A DNA stretch of 64,000 nucleotides from Bacteroidales bacterium. GTDB lineage: Bacteria > Bacteroidota > Bacteroidia > Bacteroidales > F082. This document shows, one piece after another, positions 17,032 to 25,753 of this stretch. How positions within the stretch are numbered: the first letter of the stretch is position 1; every line of letters begins with the position of its first letter. Made by a program: the position numbers and the translations under genes. The notes beneath the pieces are model-generated. The model made no database searches. It saw only the letters and a list, made by a program, of their open reading frames with translations, and had not been told where the DNA came from. Location: positions 1 through 64,000 of the forward strand of contig JAFYJV010000029.1 in the NCBI GenBank assembly GCA_017537965.1, read 5' to 3'.

Positions 17032-17039
17032 TATCTTTG
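17032..17039 (+). promoter_or_regulatory. -7 element of the etfBA operon promoter
   Basis: TATCTTTG, 32 bases before the etfB ATG. The -33 region is weak (TCTG 17 bases upstream). Confidence 0.55.
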
Positions 17040-17071
17040 CCGCCGATTTTGAAAACGAGATTTTATTTTTT

Positions 17072-17959
17072 ATGACAAAAGCATTGAAAATCGTGGTGCT
17101 TGCCAAGCAAGTGCCCGATACTAGAAATGTGGGAAAAGACGCCATGACACCGGAAGGTACCGTGAATCGCGCTGCTCTTCCCGCTATCTTCAACCCTGAA
17201 GACCTCAACGCCCTCGAACAGGCGCTGCGTCTCAAGGAGCAGAACCCTGGCAGCACCGTCGGTCTGCTCACCATGGGCCCGCCCCGCGCTGGCGAAATCA
17301 TTAGACAAGGTTTGTTCCGTGGCGCCGACACAGGTTGGCTGCTTACTGATAGACTCTTTGCAGGAGCTGATACATTAGCTACCTCATACGCTCTGGCCAC
17401 CGCCATCAAGAAGATTGGCGATGTGGACATCGTCATCGGAGGTCGTCAAGCCATCGACGGTGACACTGCACAGGTGGGTCCCCAAGTGGCACAGAAACTG
17501 GGTCTCAACCAAGTGACTTACGCCGAGGAAATCCTCAAGATCGAGAACAACATCGCCACTATCCGCCGTCATATTGATGGGGGAGTGGAGACCGTGGAAG
17601 TGCCGCTGCCTTGCGTCATTACCGTGAACGGCAGCGCGGCGCCTTGCCGTCCCTGCAACGCCAAGCTGGTGATGAAATACAAGTATGCCTTGTGTCCACT
17701 GGAGGTGGATGGGAATACAGAAGTCGGAAGACGGAATGCAGAATTGAGCAAAGAGAGACCTTATCTGACACTGAACCAGTGGAGCGTGGCCGACGTGGAT
17801 GGCGATCCCAACCAGTGTGGCTTATCTGGCAGCCCTACCAAGGTGAAGACCGTGCAGAACATCGTCTTCCAGGCCAAGGAGAGCAAGACCCTCACCGCCA
17901 GCGACGCCGATGTGGAAGGCTTGATTAAAGAATTGTTGGACGAAAAGATTATCGGATAA
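17072..17959 (+). CDS. etfB: Electron transfer flavoprotein, beta subunit
   Basis: A 295-residue EtfB. Signature regions: VVLAKQVPDTRNVG, NPEDLNALEQALRL, GGRQAIDGDTAQVGPQVAQ and PLPCVITVNG. It forms a heterodimer with EtfA that carries FAD and AMP or FAD and shuttles electrons from the acyl-CoA dehydrogenase encoded two genes downstream. It is longer than usual because of a segment NTEVGRRNAELSKE (residues about 218-231) encoded by a purine-rich repeat (17713-17750). The stop overlaps the etfA start by one base (TAATG). Confidence 0.95.
   Translation: MTKALKIVVLAKQVPDTRNVGKDAMTPEGTVNRAALPAIFNPEDLNALEQALRLKEQNPGSTVGLLTMGPPRAGEIIRQGLFRGADTGWLLTDRLFAGADTLATSYALATAIKKIGDVDIVIGGRQAIDGDTAQVGPQVAQKLGLNQVTYAEEILKIENNIATIRRHIDGGVETVEVPLPCVITVNGSAAPCRPCNAKLVMKYKYALCPLEVDGNTEVGRRNAELSKERPYLTLNQWSVADVDGDPNQCGLSGSPTKVKTVQNIVFQAKESKTLTASDADVEGLIKELLDEKIIG
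17713..17750 (+). repeat. Purine-rich short repeat inside etfB
   Basis: A stretch with the pattern GAATACAGAAGTCGGAAG followed by ACGGAATGCAGAATTGAG, in frame within etfB at a place where the protein family normally has a short loop. It resembles the AGAAGTCGGAAG-type interspersed repeats of Bacteroidales and the related stretch at 37946-37980. Confidence 0.5.
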
Positions 17960-18981
17960 TGAACAACGTTTTCGTATATATCGAGACCGAAGGCACTCAA
18001 GTGGCCGAAGTCTCACAGGAGTTGCTCACCAAAGGGCGTAAGTTAGCCGACCAGTTAGGCGTGGAACTGCACGCTGTGGTGGCTGGCACGGGCATCAAGG
18101 GCAAGGTGGAAGACCAGATCCTGCCTTATGGCGTGGACAAGCTGTTCGCTTTCGACGGCGAAGGGCTGTTCCCCTACACCTCTGCACCGCACACCGATAT
18201 CCTCGTCAACCTCTTCAAGGAGGAACAGCCGCAGATTTGTCTGATGGGAGCCACCGTCATCGGTCGCGACCTCGGTCCGCGCGTCAGCTCTTCGCTGACC
18301 AGCGGCCTCACCGCCGACTGCACCCAACTTGAAATCGGTGACTTCGACGACATCAAGACCAAGAAACATTATGACAACCTGCTGTATCAGATTCGTCCTG
18401 CTTTCGGTGGCAACATCGTGGCGACCATCGTCAACCCTGAACACCGTCCGCAGATGGCCACCGTCCGCTCAGGCGTGATGCAGAAGGCTATTTACGAAGG
18501 CAAGGCCAAGAATGAAGTCGTTTATCCTGAAGTAAGCAAATACGTCTCTACGATGGCTTACGTGGTAAAGGTTCTCGACCACCATGTGGAGGCTGCCAAG
18601 CATAACCTGAAAGGCTCACCCATCGTCGTGGCTGGTGGCTATGGCATGGGTTCCAAGGAGGGCTTCGATATGTTGTTTGAACTCGCCAAGGTGCTCCACG
18701 GCGAAGTCGGTGCCTCGCGTGCCGCCGTCGATGCAGGCTTCTGCGACACCGACCGCCAAATCGGCCAGACGGGCGTCACCGTACACCCCAAGGTCTATAT
18801 CGCTTGCGGCATCAGCGGCCAGATTCAGCACATCGCCGGTATGCAGGACTCCAAGATCATCATCTCAGTGAACAGCGATCCCGATGCTCCGATCAACCGC
18901 ATTGCTGATTATGTGATCGTTGGCACCGTTGAGGAAGTCGTCCCGAAACTGATTAAGTATTACAAACAAAACTCGAAGTAA
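17959..18981 (+). CDS. etfA: Electron transfer flavoprotein, alpha subunit
   Basis: A 340-residue EtfA. The C-terminal FAD-binding domain is clear: VVAGGYGMGSKEGFDML, VGASRAAVDAGFCD, IGQTGVTVHPKVYIACGISG and SVNSDPDAPINRIADYVIVG. The N-terminal domain contains the typical TVIGRDLGPRVSSSLTSGLTADCT. It is translated with etfB (one-base overlap) and followed after two bases by the acyl-CoA dehydrogenase, giving a three-gene operon for butyryl-CoA-type metabolism or branched-chain acid production. Confidence 0.96.
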   Translation: MNNVFVYIETEGTQVAEVSQELLTKGRKLADQLGVELHAVVAGTGIKGKVEDQILPYGVDKLFAFDGEGLFPYTSAPHTDILVNLFKEEQPQICLMGATVIGRDLGPRVSSSLTSGLTADCTQLEIGDFDDIKTKKHYDNLLYQIRPAFGGNIVATIVNPEHRPQMATVRSGVMQKAIYEGKAKNEVVYPEVSKYVSTMAYVVKVLDHHVEAAKHNLKGSPIVVAGGYGMGSKEGFDMLFELAKVLHGEVGASRAAVDAGFCDTDRQIGQTGVTVHPKVYIACGISGQIQHIAGMQDSKIIISVNSDPDAPINRIADYVIVGTVEEVVPKLIKYYKQNSK

Positions 18982-18983
18982 TC

Positions 18984-20711
18984 ATGGCAAACTATTATAA
19001 CGACAATCCGAACCTCGATTTCTATCTTGACCATCCGCTGATGAAGCGCATCGTCGAGTTGAAGGAACGCAATTTCGCTGATAAGGATTCATACGCTGAT
19101 GCTCCCGTCGATTACGAAGACGCGATGGAAAACTATCGCCGCGTGTTGGACATCACGGGCGACATTACCGCCAATATCATTGAGCCCAACTCTGAAAGTG
19201 TTGACCTCGAAGGCCCGCATTTGGAGAACAACCGCATGATCTATGCCTCCAAGACCGTGGAGAACATCGATGCTTGCACCAAGGGCGGCCTCTGGGGCGT
19301 CTCTATGCCGCGCCGTTATGGCGGACTGAACCTGCCCATCACTGTTTTCTCCATGCTGAGCGAGATGGTCGCTTCCGCCGATGCCGGTTTCCAAAACATT
19401 TGGTCTTTGCAATCCTGCATCGACACACTGTATGAATTCGGCAACGAGGAGCAGCGCAAGAAATACATCCCGCGCGTTTGTGCCGGCGAGACTATGTCGA
19501 TGGACCTCACCGAGCCTGATGCCGGTTCCGACCTGCAGAGCGTGATGCTGAAGGCTACTTACAGTGAAAAGGACGGCTGCTGGCTTTTGAATGGTGTGAA
19601 GCGTTTCATCACCAACGGCGACTCCGACATCCACCTCGTGCTGGCCCGTTCCGAGGAAGGCACCAAGGACGGTCGCGGCCTGTCGATGTTCATCTACGAC
19701 AAACGTCAAGGTGGTGTCAACGTGCGCCACATCGAGCACAAGCTCGGTATTCACGGTTCTCCGACCTGCGAGTTGACTTACAAGAACGCCAAGGCTGAGC
19801 TTTGCGGTGAGACCCGCATGGGCTTGATCCGTTACGTCATGGCTCTGATGAACAGCGCCCGTCTGGGCATCGCCGCCCAGTCTGTCGGTCTCGGTCAAGA
19901 GGCTTACAACGAGGCTCTGAGATATGCTGGCGAGCGTCAGCAGTTCCATAAGCCGATCATTGAATTCCCGGCCGTTTACGACATGCTTTCACGCATGAAG
20001 GCCAAGATCGACGCCGGTCGTTCGCTGCTCTACATGACCGCCCGTTATGTCGATATCTACAAGTGCCTGGAGGACATCCAGCGCGAGCGTCCGCTGACTC
20101 CTGAAGAGCGCGCCGAGTGCAAGAAATACTCCCGTCTGGCCGATGCCTTCACGCCTCTAGCCAAGGGCATGAACTCCGAATATGCCAACCAGAACGCCTA
20201 CGATGCCATCAGTATCCACGGTGGTTCGGGCTTCATCATGGAGTACAAGTGCCAGCGCCTCTACCGCGATGCCCGTATCTTCTCGATTTACGAAGGCACG
20301 ACGCAGCTGCAGGTGGTGGCCGCCATCCGTTACATCACCAACGGCACCTACCTTACCATCATGAAGGAAATGCTGGAGAACGAAGTCTCCGAAGACTTGA
20401 AGCCTTTGCAGAACACGGTGCGCACCCTGGTTGAACTGTACGAACAGAGCATCAACTACGTGAAGGGTGCCAACAATCAGGAGGTTCAGGACTTCTTGGC
20501 CCGTCGTCTCTACGACATGACTGGCGACATCATGATGTCGCTGCTCATCCTTGACGACGCCACACGCGCTCCGCATCTCTTCTCTCGTTCAGCCAACGTT
20601 TACGTCCACGCCGCCGAGGAAGACGTCATCGGCAAGAGCGTCTATGTCAAGAACTTCATCGAGGAGGACTTGGTGAACTTCAGAGCCAAGGCTCAAGAGG
20701 TGGCTGAATAA
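18984..20711 (+). CDS. Acyl-CoA dehydrogenase
   Basis: A 575-residue FAD enzyme, longer than the roughly 380 residues of short-chain members because of an extra C-terminal helical domain, as in the AidB/long-chain group. Motifs: MDLTEPDAGSDLQSV (FAD/substrate binding), WLLNGVKRFITNGD, SARLGIAAQSVGLGQEAYNEAL, and IHGGSGFIMEYKCQRLYRDARI, followed by IYEGTTQLQ with a glutamate at the usual catalytic-base position. It receives or donates electrons through the EtfBA encoded just upstream. The substrate is probably a short- or medium-chain acyl-CoA. The operon ends at a strong terminator (20737-20770). Confidence 0.93.
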   Translation: MANYYNDNPNLDFYLDHPLMKRIVELKERNFADKDSYADAPVDYEDAMENYRRVLDITGDITANIIEPNSESVDLEGPHLENNRMIYASKTVENIDACTKGGLWGVSMPRRYGGLNLPITVFSMLSEMVASADAGFQNIWSLQSCIDTLYEFGNEEQRKKYIPRVCAGETMSMDLTEPDAGSDLQSVMLKATYSEKDGCWLLNGVKRFITNGDSDIHLVLARSEEGTKDGRGLSMFIYDKRQGGVNVRHIEHKLGIHGSPTCELTYKNAKAELCGETRMGLIRYVMALMNSARLGIAAQSVGLGQEAYNEALRYAGERQQFHKPIIEFPAVYDMLSRMKAKIDAGRSLLYMTARYVDIYKCLEDIQRERPLTPEERAECKKYSRLADAFTPLAKGMNSEYANQNAYDAISIHGGSGFIMEYKCQRLYRDARIFSIYEGTTQLQVVAAIRYITNGTYLTIMKEMLENEVSEDLKPLQNTVRTLVELYEQSINYVKGANNQEVQDFLARRLYDMTGDIMMSLLILDDATRAPHLFSRSANVYVHAAEEDVIGKSVYVKNFIEEDLVNFRAKAQEVAE

Positions 20712-20736
20712 ACACTAATCATTTATGATTGAATCA

Positions 20737-20770
20737 AGACGTGGCTCGAAAGGGTCGCGTCTTTTTTTTT
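20737..20770 (+). terminator. Rho-independent terminator of the etf operon
   Basis: AAGACG and GGCTC around a GAAA loop pair with GGGTC and CGTCTT (with a few non-pairing bases), followed by a run of ten T residues. Confidence 0.85.
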
Positions 20771-20924
20771 TGCCAAGTTCCCAAACAAAAATCGGCCAAG
20801 TTCCCAAATGAAATCTGTATTTTATTGTATTACAGTAAATTGTTGTTTTGATCATAAGACTCTATTTTTTGAAATTAAACCAAAATAAGTTAACAAGATC
20901 AAGAATGAGATCAGGAAAAGTTGT

Positions 20925-20932
20925 ATCTTTGT
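20925..20932 (+). promoter_or_regulatory. -7 element upstream of hsdR
   Basis: TATCTTTG, 67 bases before the hsdR ATG. No clear -33 element. The stretch 20771-20924 is AT-rich and otherwise shows nothing. Confidence 0.55.
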
Positions 20933-20999
20933 AAATTGAATTGATTTGAAGTGACATCCATTTTCACCAAACGGATAGTACAGCTAAAACTTGATTGCT

Positions 21000-23990
21000 A
21001 TGGCATTGGAAAAACAAATAGAAGACCAGTTTATCCGTTATTTGAGCGAGAATCTGAAGTATGTCTATCGTGAGGACATTCACGACAGGAACTCGCTTGA
21101 GCAGAATTTTCGGGAGAAGTTCCAAGCTTTGAATCGTTGTCATTTGACCGATAATGAATTTGCACGTTTGTTGGAGGAGATTACGGATTCGGATGTGTTC
21201 AACGCTTCGAAGCGCTTGCGCGAGCGCAACACTTTCATGCGTGAAGATGGCACGCCACTTCAGTATATGCTTGTGAACATCAAGGATTGGTGCAAGAACG
21301 ATTATGAGGTGATTCATCAGTTGCGTATGAACACGCGGAACAGTTTTCAGCGGTATGATGTCATTTTGCTCATCAATGGTTTGCCAGTCGTGCAGATTGA
21401 GTTGAAAACCTTGGATGTCAGTCCGCGTCGAGCTATGCAGCAGATTGTGGACTACAAGAATGATGTCGGCAATGGCTATACTAACTCGCTGCTGTGTTTT
21501 ATGCAGATGTTCATTGTCAGCAATCAGCATAACACTTACTATTTCGCCAATAATAATAAGGAACATTTCAACTTCAATGCAGAGGAAAAATATCTGCCTG
21601 TGTATCAGTGGGCTGATGAGAAAAACCAAAAGATAACGGGTTTGGAGGCTTTCTCTGATGCTTTCTTGCAAAAGTGCCGTTTGGGTGAGATGATTAGCCG
21701 CTATATGGTCTTGGTGGCTTGTGAGCGTAAGGTGCTGATGATGCGACCCTATCAGATTTATGCAGTGAAGGCCATTGTCAGTTGTATCAATGAGAACCGA
21801 GGCAACGGCTACATTTGGCATACTACGGGCAGCGGAAAGACATTGACTTCATTCAAGGCTTCAACCTTGTTGAAAGACAATCCCGAAATTGAGAAATGTC
21901 TCTTTGTGGTGGATCGCAAAGACCTCGACAAGCAGACCCGCGAGGAGTTCAACAAGTTCCAAGAGGGTTGCGTGGAAGAGAACACCAACACGGATGCACT
22001 TGTTCGCCGTATGCTTTCCGAGGATTATGCCGACAAGATTATCGTGACCACCATTCAGAAATTGGGCATTGCCCTCGACCCGCAAAATAGATGCAACTAT
22101 CAGGAAAGGCTCAAACCGTTGAGAGATAAGCGTGTCGTGTTTATCTTTGATGAATGCCACCGTTCACAATTCGGCGACAATCACAAAGCAATCAAGGAGT
22201 TTTTCCCGAAAGCGCAGTTGTTTGGTTTTACGGGAACACCCATTTTTGAGGAAAACGCCACTTATACCCAAATCACGGGTGAGGAGGCCAAATTCAAGAC
22301 TACGAAAGACGTCTTTCAAAAGGAATTGCACGCCTACACTATCACCAATGCTATTGAGGACAGGAATGTACTGCGTTTCCACGTGGATTACTTCAAGCCT
22401 GAAAAGTCAGACATGGCGGGCGAGACGGTGAAGAAATCGGCGGTTGTGCGTACCATTTTGGCCAAGCATCGTGCGGCTACTGCGGATGGGCGTTTCAATG
22501 CTATTCTTGCAACGGGTTCCATCAATGAGGCTATCGAGTATTACCATCTTTTCAAGGAAATGCAAGCCCAAAAGTTGGAGATGGATAATACTTACGAGCT
22601 GTTGAATATCGCTTGTGTGTTCTCGCCCCCTGCCGAAGGCAACCGCGACATCCAGCAAATTCAAGAGGACTTGCCACAAGAACAACTTGATAATGAGCAG
22701 GAACCCGACCAAAAGAAGGCTGCCTTGATGACTATCATTGCCGATTACAACAAACAATTCGGCACTAACCATTCAGTGACCGAGTTTGATGCTTACTATC
22801 AAGATGTGCAGCAGCGTATCAAGAACCAGCAATACAGCAACAAGGACTATGCCCACAAAAACAAAATCGACATCACAATTGTGGTGGATATGTTGCTGAC
22901 GGGCTTCGATTCCAAGTATTTGAACACCCTTTATGTGGACAAGAACCTGAAATACCACGGTTTGGTGCAGGCCTTTTCGCGCACCAACCGTATCCTAAAC
23001 GATAGCAAGCCTTACGGAAACATTCTTGACTTCCGTGGTCAACAAGAGGCCGTGGATACCGCCATCGCCTTGTTCTCTGGCGAGAAGAAGGAAGAAGCGC
23101 GACAGATTTGGTTGGTGGAGCCTGCTTCGGTCATCAAGAAAAAATACATGGAGGCGGTAAGTGGCCTGCGCGATTTCATGACACGCCACCATCTTGATTT
23201 CAAGGCGGAGGATGTGTTCAATCTGAAAGGTGACGATGCCAAGGCTGGTTTCATCATGTGCTTCAAGGAAGTGCAGCGACTTAAGACCCAACTTGACCAA
23301 TATACCGACCTTGTGGAAGTTGAGGACGAGAATGCACCGATTGTTGCGGCGGAAGCACAAGTCCCGTATGGTTTTACTGACGATGATTTGAAAGCCTTCC
23401 GAGGTGCCTATCTCGACATTGCCCGCGAACTGAAAACCCGAAGGGAAAAAACGGGAGCCACCGTCCCGAACGAAGTGGAAGAACTCGACTTTGAGTTTGT
23501 CCTGTTTGCCTCGGCCATGATCGACTACGACTATATCATGGAATTGATTTCCAAGTGCATGGGTCAGCCGGCCAAGTGGAAGATGACCAAGGAGGAATTG
23601 GTCAACCTGATTCGTTCGAGTGCCAATCTGCTTGACGACCGCGAGGACATTATCGCCTATATTGACAGTCTCGATGGCGTGAATGGTCGCACGGAGCAGG
23701 AAATCAAGGAAGGTTACGAAGTCTTCAAAACGGAGAAATATGCCAAGGAACTGATGGCTATTGGTGAAAAGCATGGTTTGAGTGTGGCTTCGTTGCAGGC
23801 TTTCGTGAACGACGTCGTGGATCGCAAGATTTTCGATGGTGAGAAATTGAACACCTTGCTTGAACCTTTGGAATTGGGTTGGCGCGACCGCACCCGCAAG
23901 GAAACCGAACTGATGAATGATCTCGTTCCGCTGCTGAAACGGTTAGTGCCCGGGCAAGAGATTTCGGGGTTGAAGGCGTATGAGGAATAA
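21000..23990 (+). CDS. hsdR: Type I restriction enzyme, R (endonuclease/translocase) subunit
   Basis: A 996-residue HsdR. The N-terminal nuclease domain has the PD-(D/E)xK core VVQIELKT near residue 130. The SF2 translocase has Walker A HTTGSGKT near residue 275, motif II DECH near 381, and FTGTP near 408. A C-terminal helical domain binds the methylase core. ATG 21000 is chosen over a TTG at 20991. It is the first gene of a plus-strand locus hsdR-x-y-hsdS-prrC-hsdM. HsdR cuts unmodified DNA after ATP-driven translocation. Confidence 0.95.
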   Translation: MALEKQIEDQFIRYLSENLKYVYREDIHDRNSLEQNFREKFQALNRCHLTDNEFARLLEEITDSDVFNASKRLRERNTFMREDGTPLQYMLVNIKDWCKNDYEVIHQLRMNTRNSFQRYDVILLINGLPVVQIELKTLDVSPRRAMQQIVDYKNDVGNGYTNSLLCFMQMFIVSNQHNTYYFANNNKEHFNFNAEEKYLPVYQWADEKNQKITGLEAFSDAFLQKCRLGEMISRYMVLVACERKVLMMRPYQIYAVKAIVSCINENRGNGYIWHTTGSGKTLTSFKASTLLKDNPEIEKCLFVVDRKDLDKQTREEFNKFQEGCVEENTNTDALVRRMLSEDYADKIIVTTIQKLGIALDPQNRCNYQERLKPLRDKRVVFIFDECHRSQFGDNHKAIKEFFPKAQLFGFTGTPIFEENATYTQITGEEAKFKTTKDVFQKELHAYTITNAIEDRNVLRFHVDYFKPEKSDMAGETVKKSAVVRTILAKHRAATADGRFNAILATGSINEAIEYYHLFKEMQAQKLEMDNTYELLNIACVFSPPAEGNRDIQQIQEDLPQEQLDNEQEPDQKKAALMTIIADYNKQFGTNHSVTEFDAYYQDVQQRIKNQQYSNKDYAHKNKIDITIVVDMLLTGFDSKYLNTLYVDKNLKYHGLVQAFSRTNRILNDSKPYGNILDFRGQQEAVDTAIALFSGEKKEEARQIWLVEPASVIKKKYMEAVSGLRDFMTRHHLDFKAEDVFNLKGDDAKAGFIMCFKEVQRLKTQLDQYTDLVEVEDENAPIVAAEAQVPYGFTDDDLKAFRGAYLDIARELKTRREKTGATVPNEVEELDFEFVLFASAMIDYDYIMELISKCMGQPAKWKMTKEELVNLIRSSANLLDDREDIIAYIDSLDGVNGRTEQEIKEGYEVFKTEKYAKELMAIGEKHGLSVASLQAFVNDVVDRKIFDGEKLNTLLEPLELGWRDRTRKETELMNDLVPLLKRLVPGQEISGLKAYEE

Positions 23991-23995
23991 ATGTG

Positions 23996-24003
23996 TATCT
24001 TTG
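23996..24003 (+). promoter_or_regulatory. Possible internal promoter abutting the DUF488 gene
   Basis: TATCTTTG ends only four bases before ATG 24008, immediately behind the hsdR stop. If used, it would give a leaderless or nearly leaderless transcript. The same spacing occurs at 43365-43372 and 49515-49522. Confidence 0.4.
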
Positions 24004-24007
24004 CAGC

Positions 24008-24904
24008 ATGTTATACCACAGGCATAAAATATTATTGGCATTGATAGGAACTTTGGGAGGAAACGTGAAAGCAATTCCTCTGCAGAAGTACCTTTTTTTA
24101 TTTACGCGCTTGCAGCCTGAAGCCGAGCGTGCCTATGACTTTGTGCCTTATCAATATGGTTGTTTCTCGTTTCAGGCCAATCAAGACCTTGCTTCTTTGG
24201 CAAGGCAAGGTTACATTGAATTTGGCGACCAGAATAGCATCCGATTGATTCAAGACATCAATTATTTGGATGGTTTGGATTTGTTCGAACAAAGTAATCT
24301 TGAGGCGGTAAAGGAAAAGTTCGGCAAAATGACGCAAGACGAACTCATCCACTATACTTATGCCAACTATCCTTTTTATGCCACGAGAAGTAGGATTGCC
24401 AAGGATTTGATGTCAGATGAGGAAATGGCTAAAATCGATGCCCAAAAACGCCATTTCGACGAGCCGATGTTGTTTACGATTGGTTATGAGGGATTGTCCC
24501 TAGAGCAATACATTAAGAGGCTGATTCTGTATGATGTGCGCACACTTTGCGATGTGCGAAAGAATGCCTACAGCCAAAAATATGGGTTCTCGAAGTTTAC
24601 GCTTGAAAAAGCGTGTGCTGGTGTGGGTATCCGCTATGTCCATGTCCCTCAACTTGGCATAGTGTCGGAAAAGAGGCAAGATTTACGATCGCAAAAGGAT
24701 TACGATATCCTGTTTGATGAGTATGAGCGGACAACCTTAAAGGAAAATATGGATGCGTTGCTGTATGTCCGTTCCATTTTGGATTCTGACAAACGGGTTG
24801 CACTGACTTGTTTTGAGAAAGACCCGAAGCAGTGTCACCGTTCGCGGGTGGCCAATGCCCTAATGCGTCTCCCTAATATTGAGTACGACCTAAAACTGTT
24901 GTGA
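24008..24904 (+). CDS. DUF488-domain protein with YwgA/SocA-like N-terminal region
   Basis: A 298-residue protein in two parts. Residues about 1-145 resemble small regulator/antitoxin-like domains of the YwgA or SocA type (KAIPLQKYLFLFTR, YGCFSF, then helices). Residues about 150-298 are a DUF488 domain: FTIGYEGLSLEQYI, DVRTLCDVRKNAYSQKYGFS, VPQLG and a final LTCFEKDPKQCHRSRVANAL, with a conserved Cys-His cluster. The biochemical activity of DUF488 is unknown to me. The gene lies 17 bases behind hsdR and is followed after one base by a gene of unknown function, within a restriction locus. Confidence 0.75.
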   Translation: MLYHRHKILLALIGTLGGNVKAIPLQKYLFLFTRLQPEAERAYDFVPYQYGCFSFQANQDLASLARQGYIEFGDQNSIRLIQDINYLDGLDLFEQSNLEAVKEKFGKMTQDELIHYTYANYPFYATRSRIAKDLMSDEEMAKIDAQKRHFDEPMLFTIGYEGLSLEQYIKRLILYDVRTLCDVRKNAYSQKYGFSKFTLEKACAGVGIRYVHVPQLGIVSEKRQDLRSQKDYDILFDEYERTTLKENMDALLYVRSILDSDKRVALTCFEKDPKQCHRSRVANALMRLPNIEYDLKLL

Positions 24905-24905
24905 T

Positions 24906-25742
24906 ATGCCATCGGAGAGAATACTAATCGCTGTGAAAACCTATCCTACCTTGTCTGAAAAATATGATGAGTTGGTATGTACGGCGGGATTTCGCGAAGA
25001 TGGCTCGTGGATTCGTATTTATCCCGTTCCGTTCAGGAAACTGGACTATTCCAATCGGTATCAGAAATGGCAATGGATTACGATTGATGTCACAAAAAAC
25101 ACAAAGGACTTTCGAAAGGAAAGTTTTAGGCCGAGCAATATTGAAGAAGAAATCGTAATAGAAGAAGTCGTAGGTCCGCAGAAAAACTGGGCCAAACGAA
25201 AGCAATATGCCTTGCAGCATGTGTATTACAACATGACCGAACTCATAGAAGAAGCAAAGAATCCCGAGATAGGAACCTCGCTTGCTGTGTTGAAGCCCAA
25301 GGAAGTGCTGGATTTCGTTTGTGAACCTTGCGAAAGGGAATGGGACAAGAAAAAACTTGATGCCGTCATTGCCAATCAAGCGCAACAGAGTTTGTTCGAC
25401 GAGGAAGCCACAAGGGAGTTTTTCAAGATTGCCAAGAAAGTGCCTTACGAGTTTTCGTATGTCTTTACAACGGAAGACGGTAAGGAACGCAAACTGATGA
25501 TTGAGGATTGGGAACTAGGCATGTTGTATTGGAATTGTCTTGAAAAGGCGGATGGAGACGAGGCTGTGGCTTGCCATAAGGTCAGGGAAAAGTATTTTGA
25601 TGAAATGGCTAAAAAGAAAGACTTGTATCTCTTTTTGGGGACGACAAAAAAGTTCCACAATGTGGCCCCCAACCCATTTATTGTCATTGGCACCTTCTAT
25701 CCGCCAAAGGAAGACGGTACGCAATTGTCATTACCTTTATAA
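24906..25742 (+). CDS. Uncharacterised protein paired with the DUF488 gene
   Basis: A 278-residue soluble protein that I do not recognise. Visible traits: a beta-rich N-terminus (ILIAVKTYPTLSEKYDELVC, GSWIRIYPVPFRKLD), a charged middle region, a motif CEPCERE near residue 140, and a C-terminus LFLGTTKKFHNVAPNPFIVI. The start ATG 24906 follows the previous stop by one base, so the two products are probably made together and may form a complex. Its place between hsdR and hsdS suggests an accessory or alternative defence activity; this is inference. Confidence 0.6.
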   Translation: MPSERILIAVKTYPTLSEKYDELVCTAGFREDGSWIRIYPVPFRKLDYSNRYQKWQWITIDVTKNTKDFRKESFRPSNIEEEIVIEEVVGPQKNWAKRKQYALQHVYYNMTELIEEAKNPEIGTSLAVLKPKEVLDFVCEPCEREWDKKKLDAVIANQAQQSLFDEEATREFFKIAKKVPYEFSYVFTTEDGKERKLMIEDWELGMLYWNCLEKADGDEAVACHKVREKYFDEMAKKKDLYLFLGTTKKFHNVAPNPFIVIGTFYPPKEDGTQLSLPL

Positions 25743-25753
25743 TACATTAACCC

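Noticed and set aside
19089..19949. Long open frame on the minus strand inside the acyl-CoA dehydrogenase gene
   Set aside because: It lies wholly antisense to a well conserved gene, has no recognisable domain and no promoter or start context; GC-rich third positions explain it.
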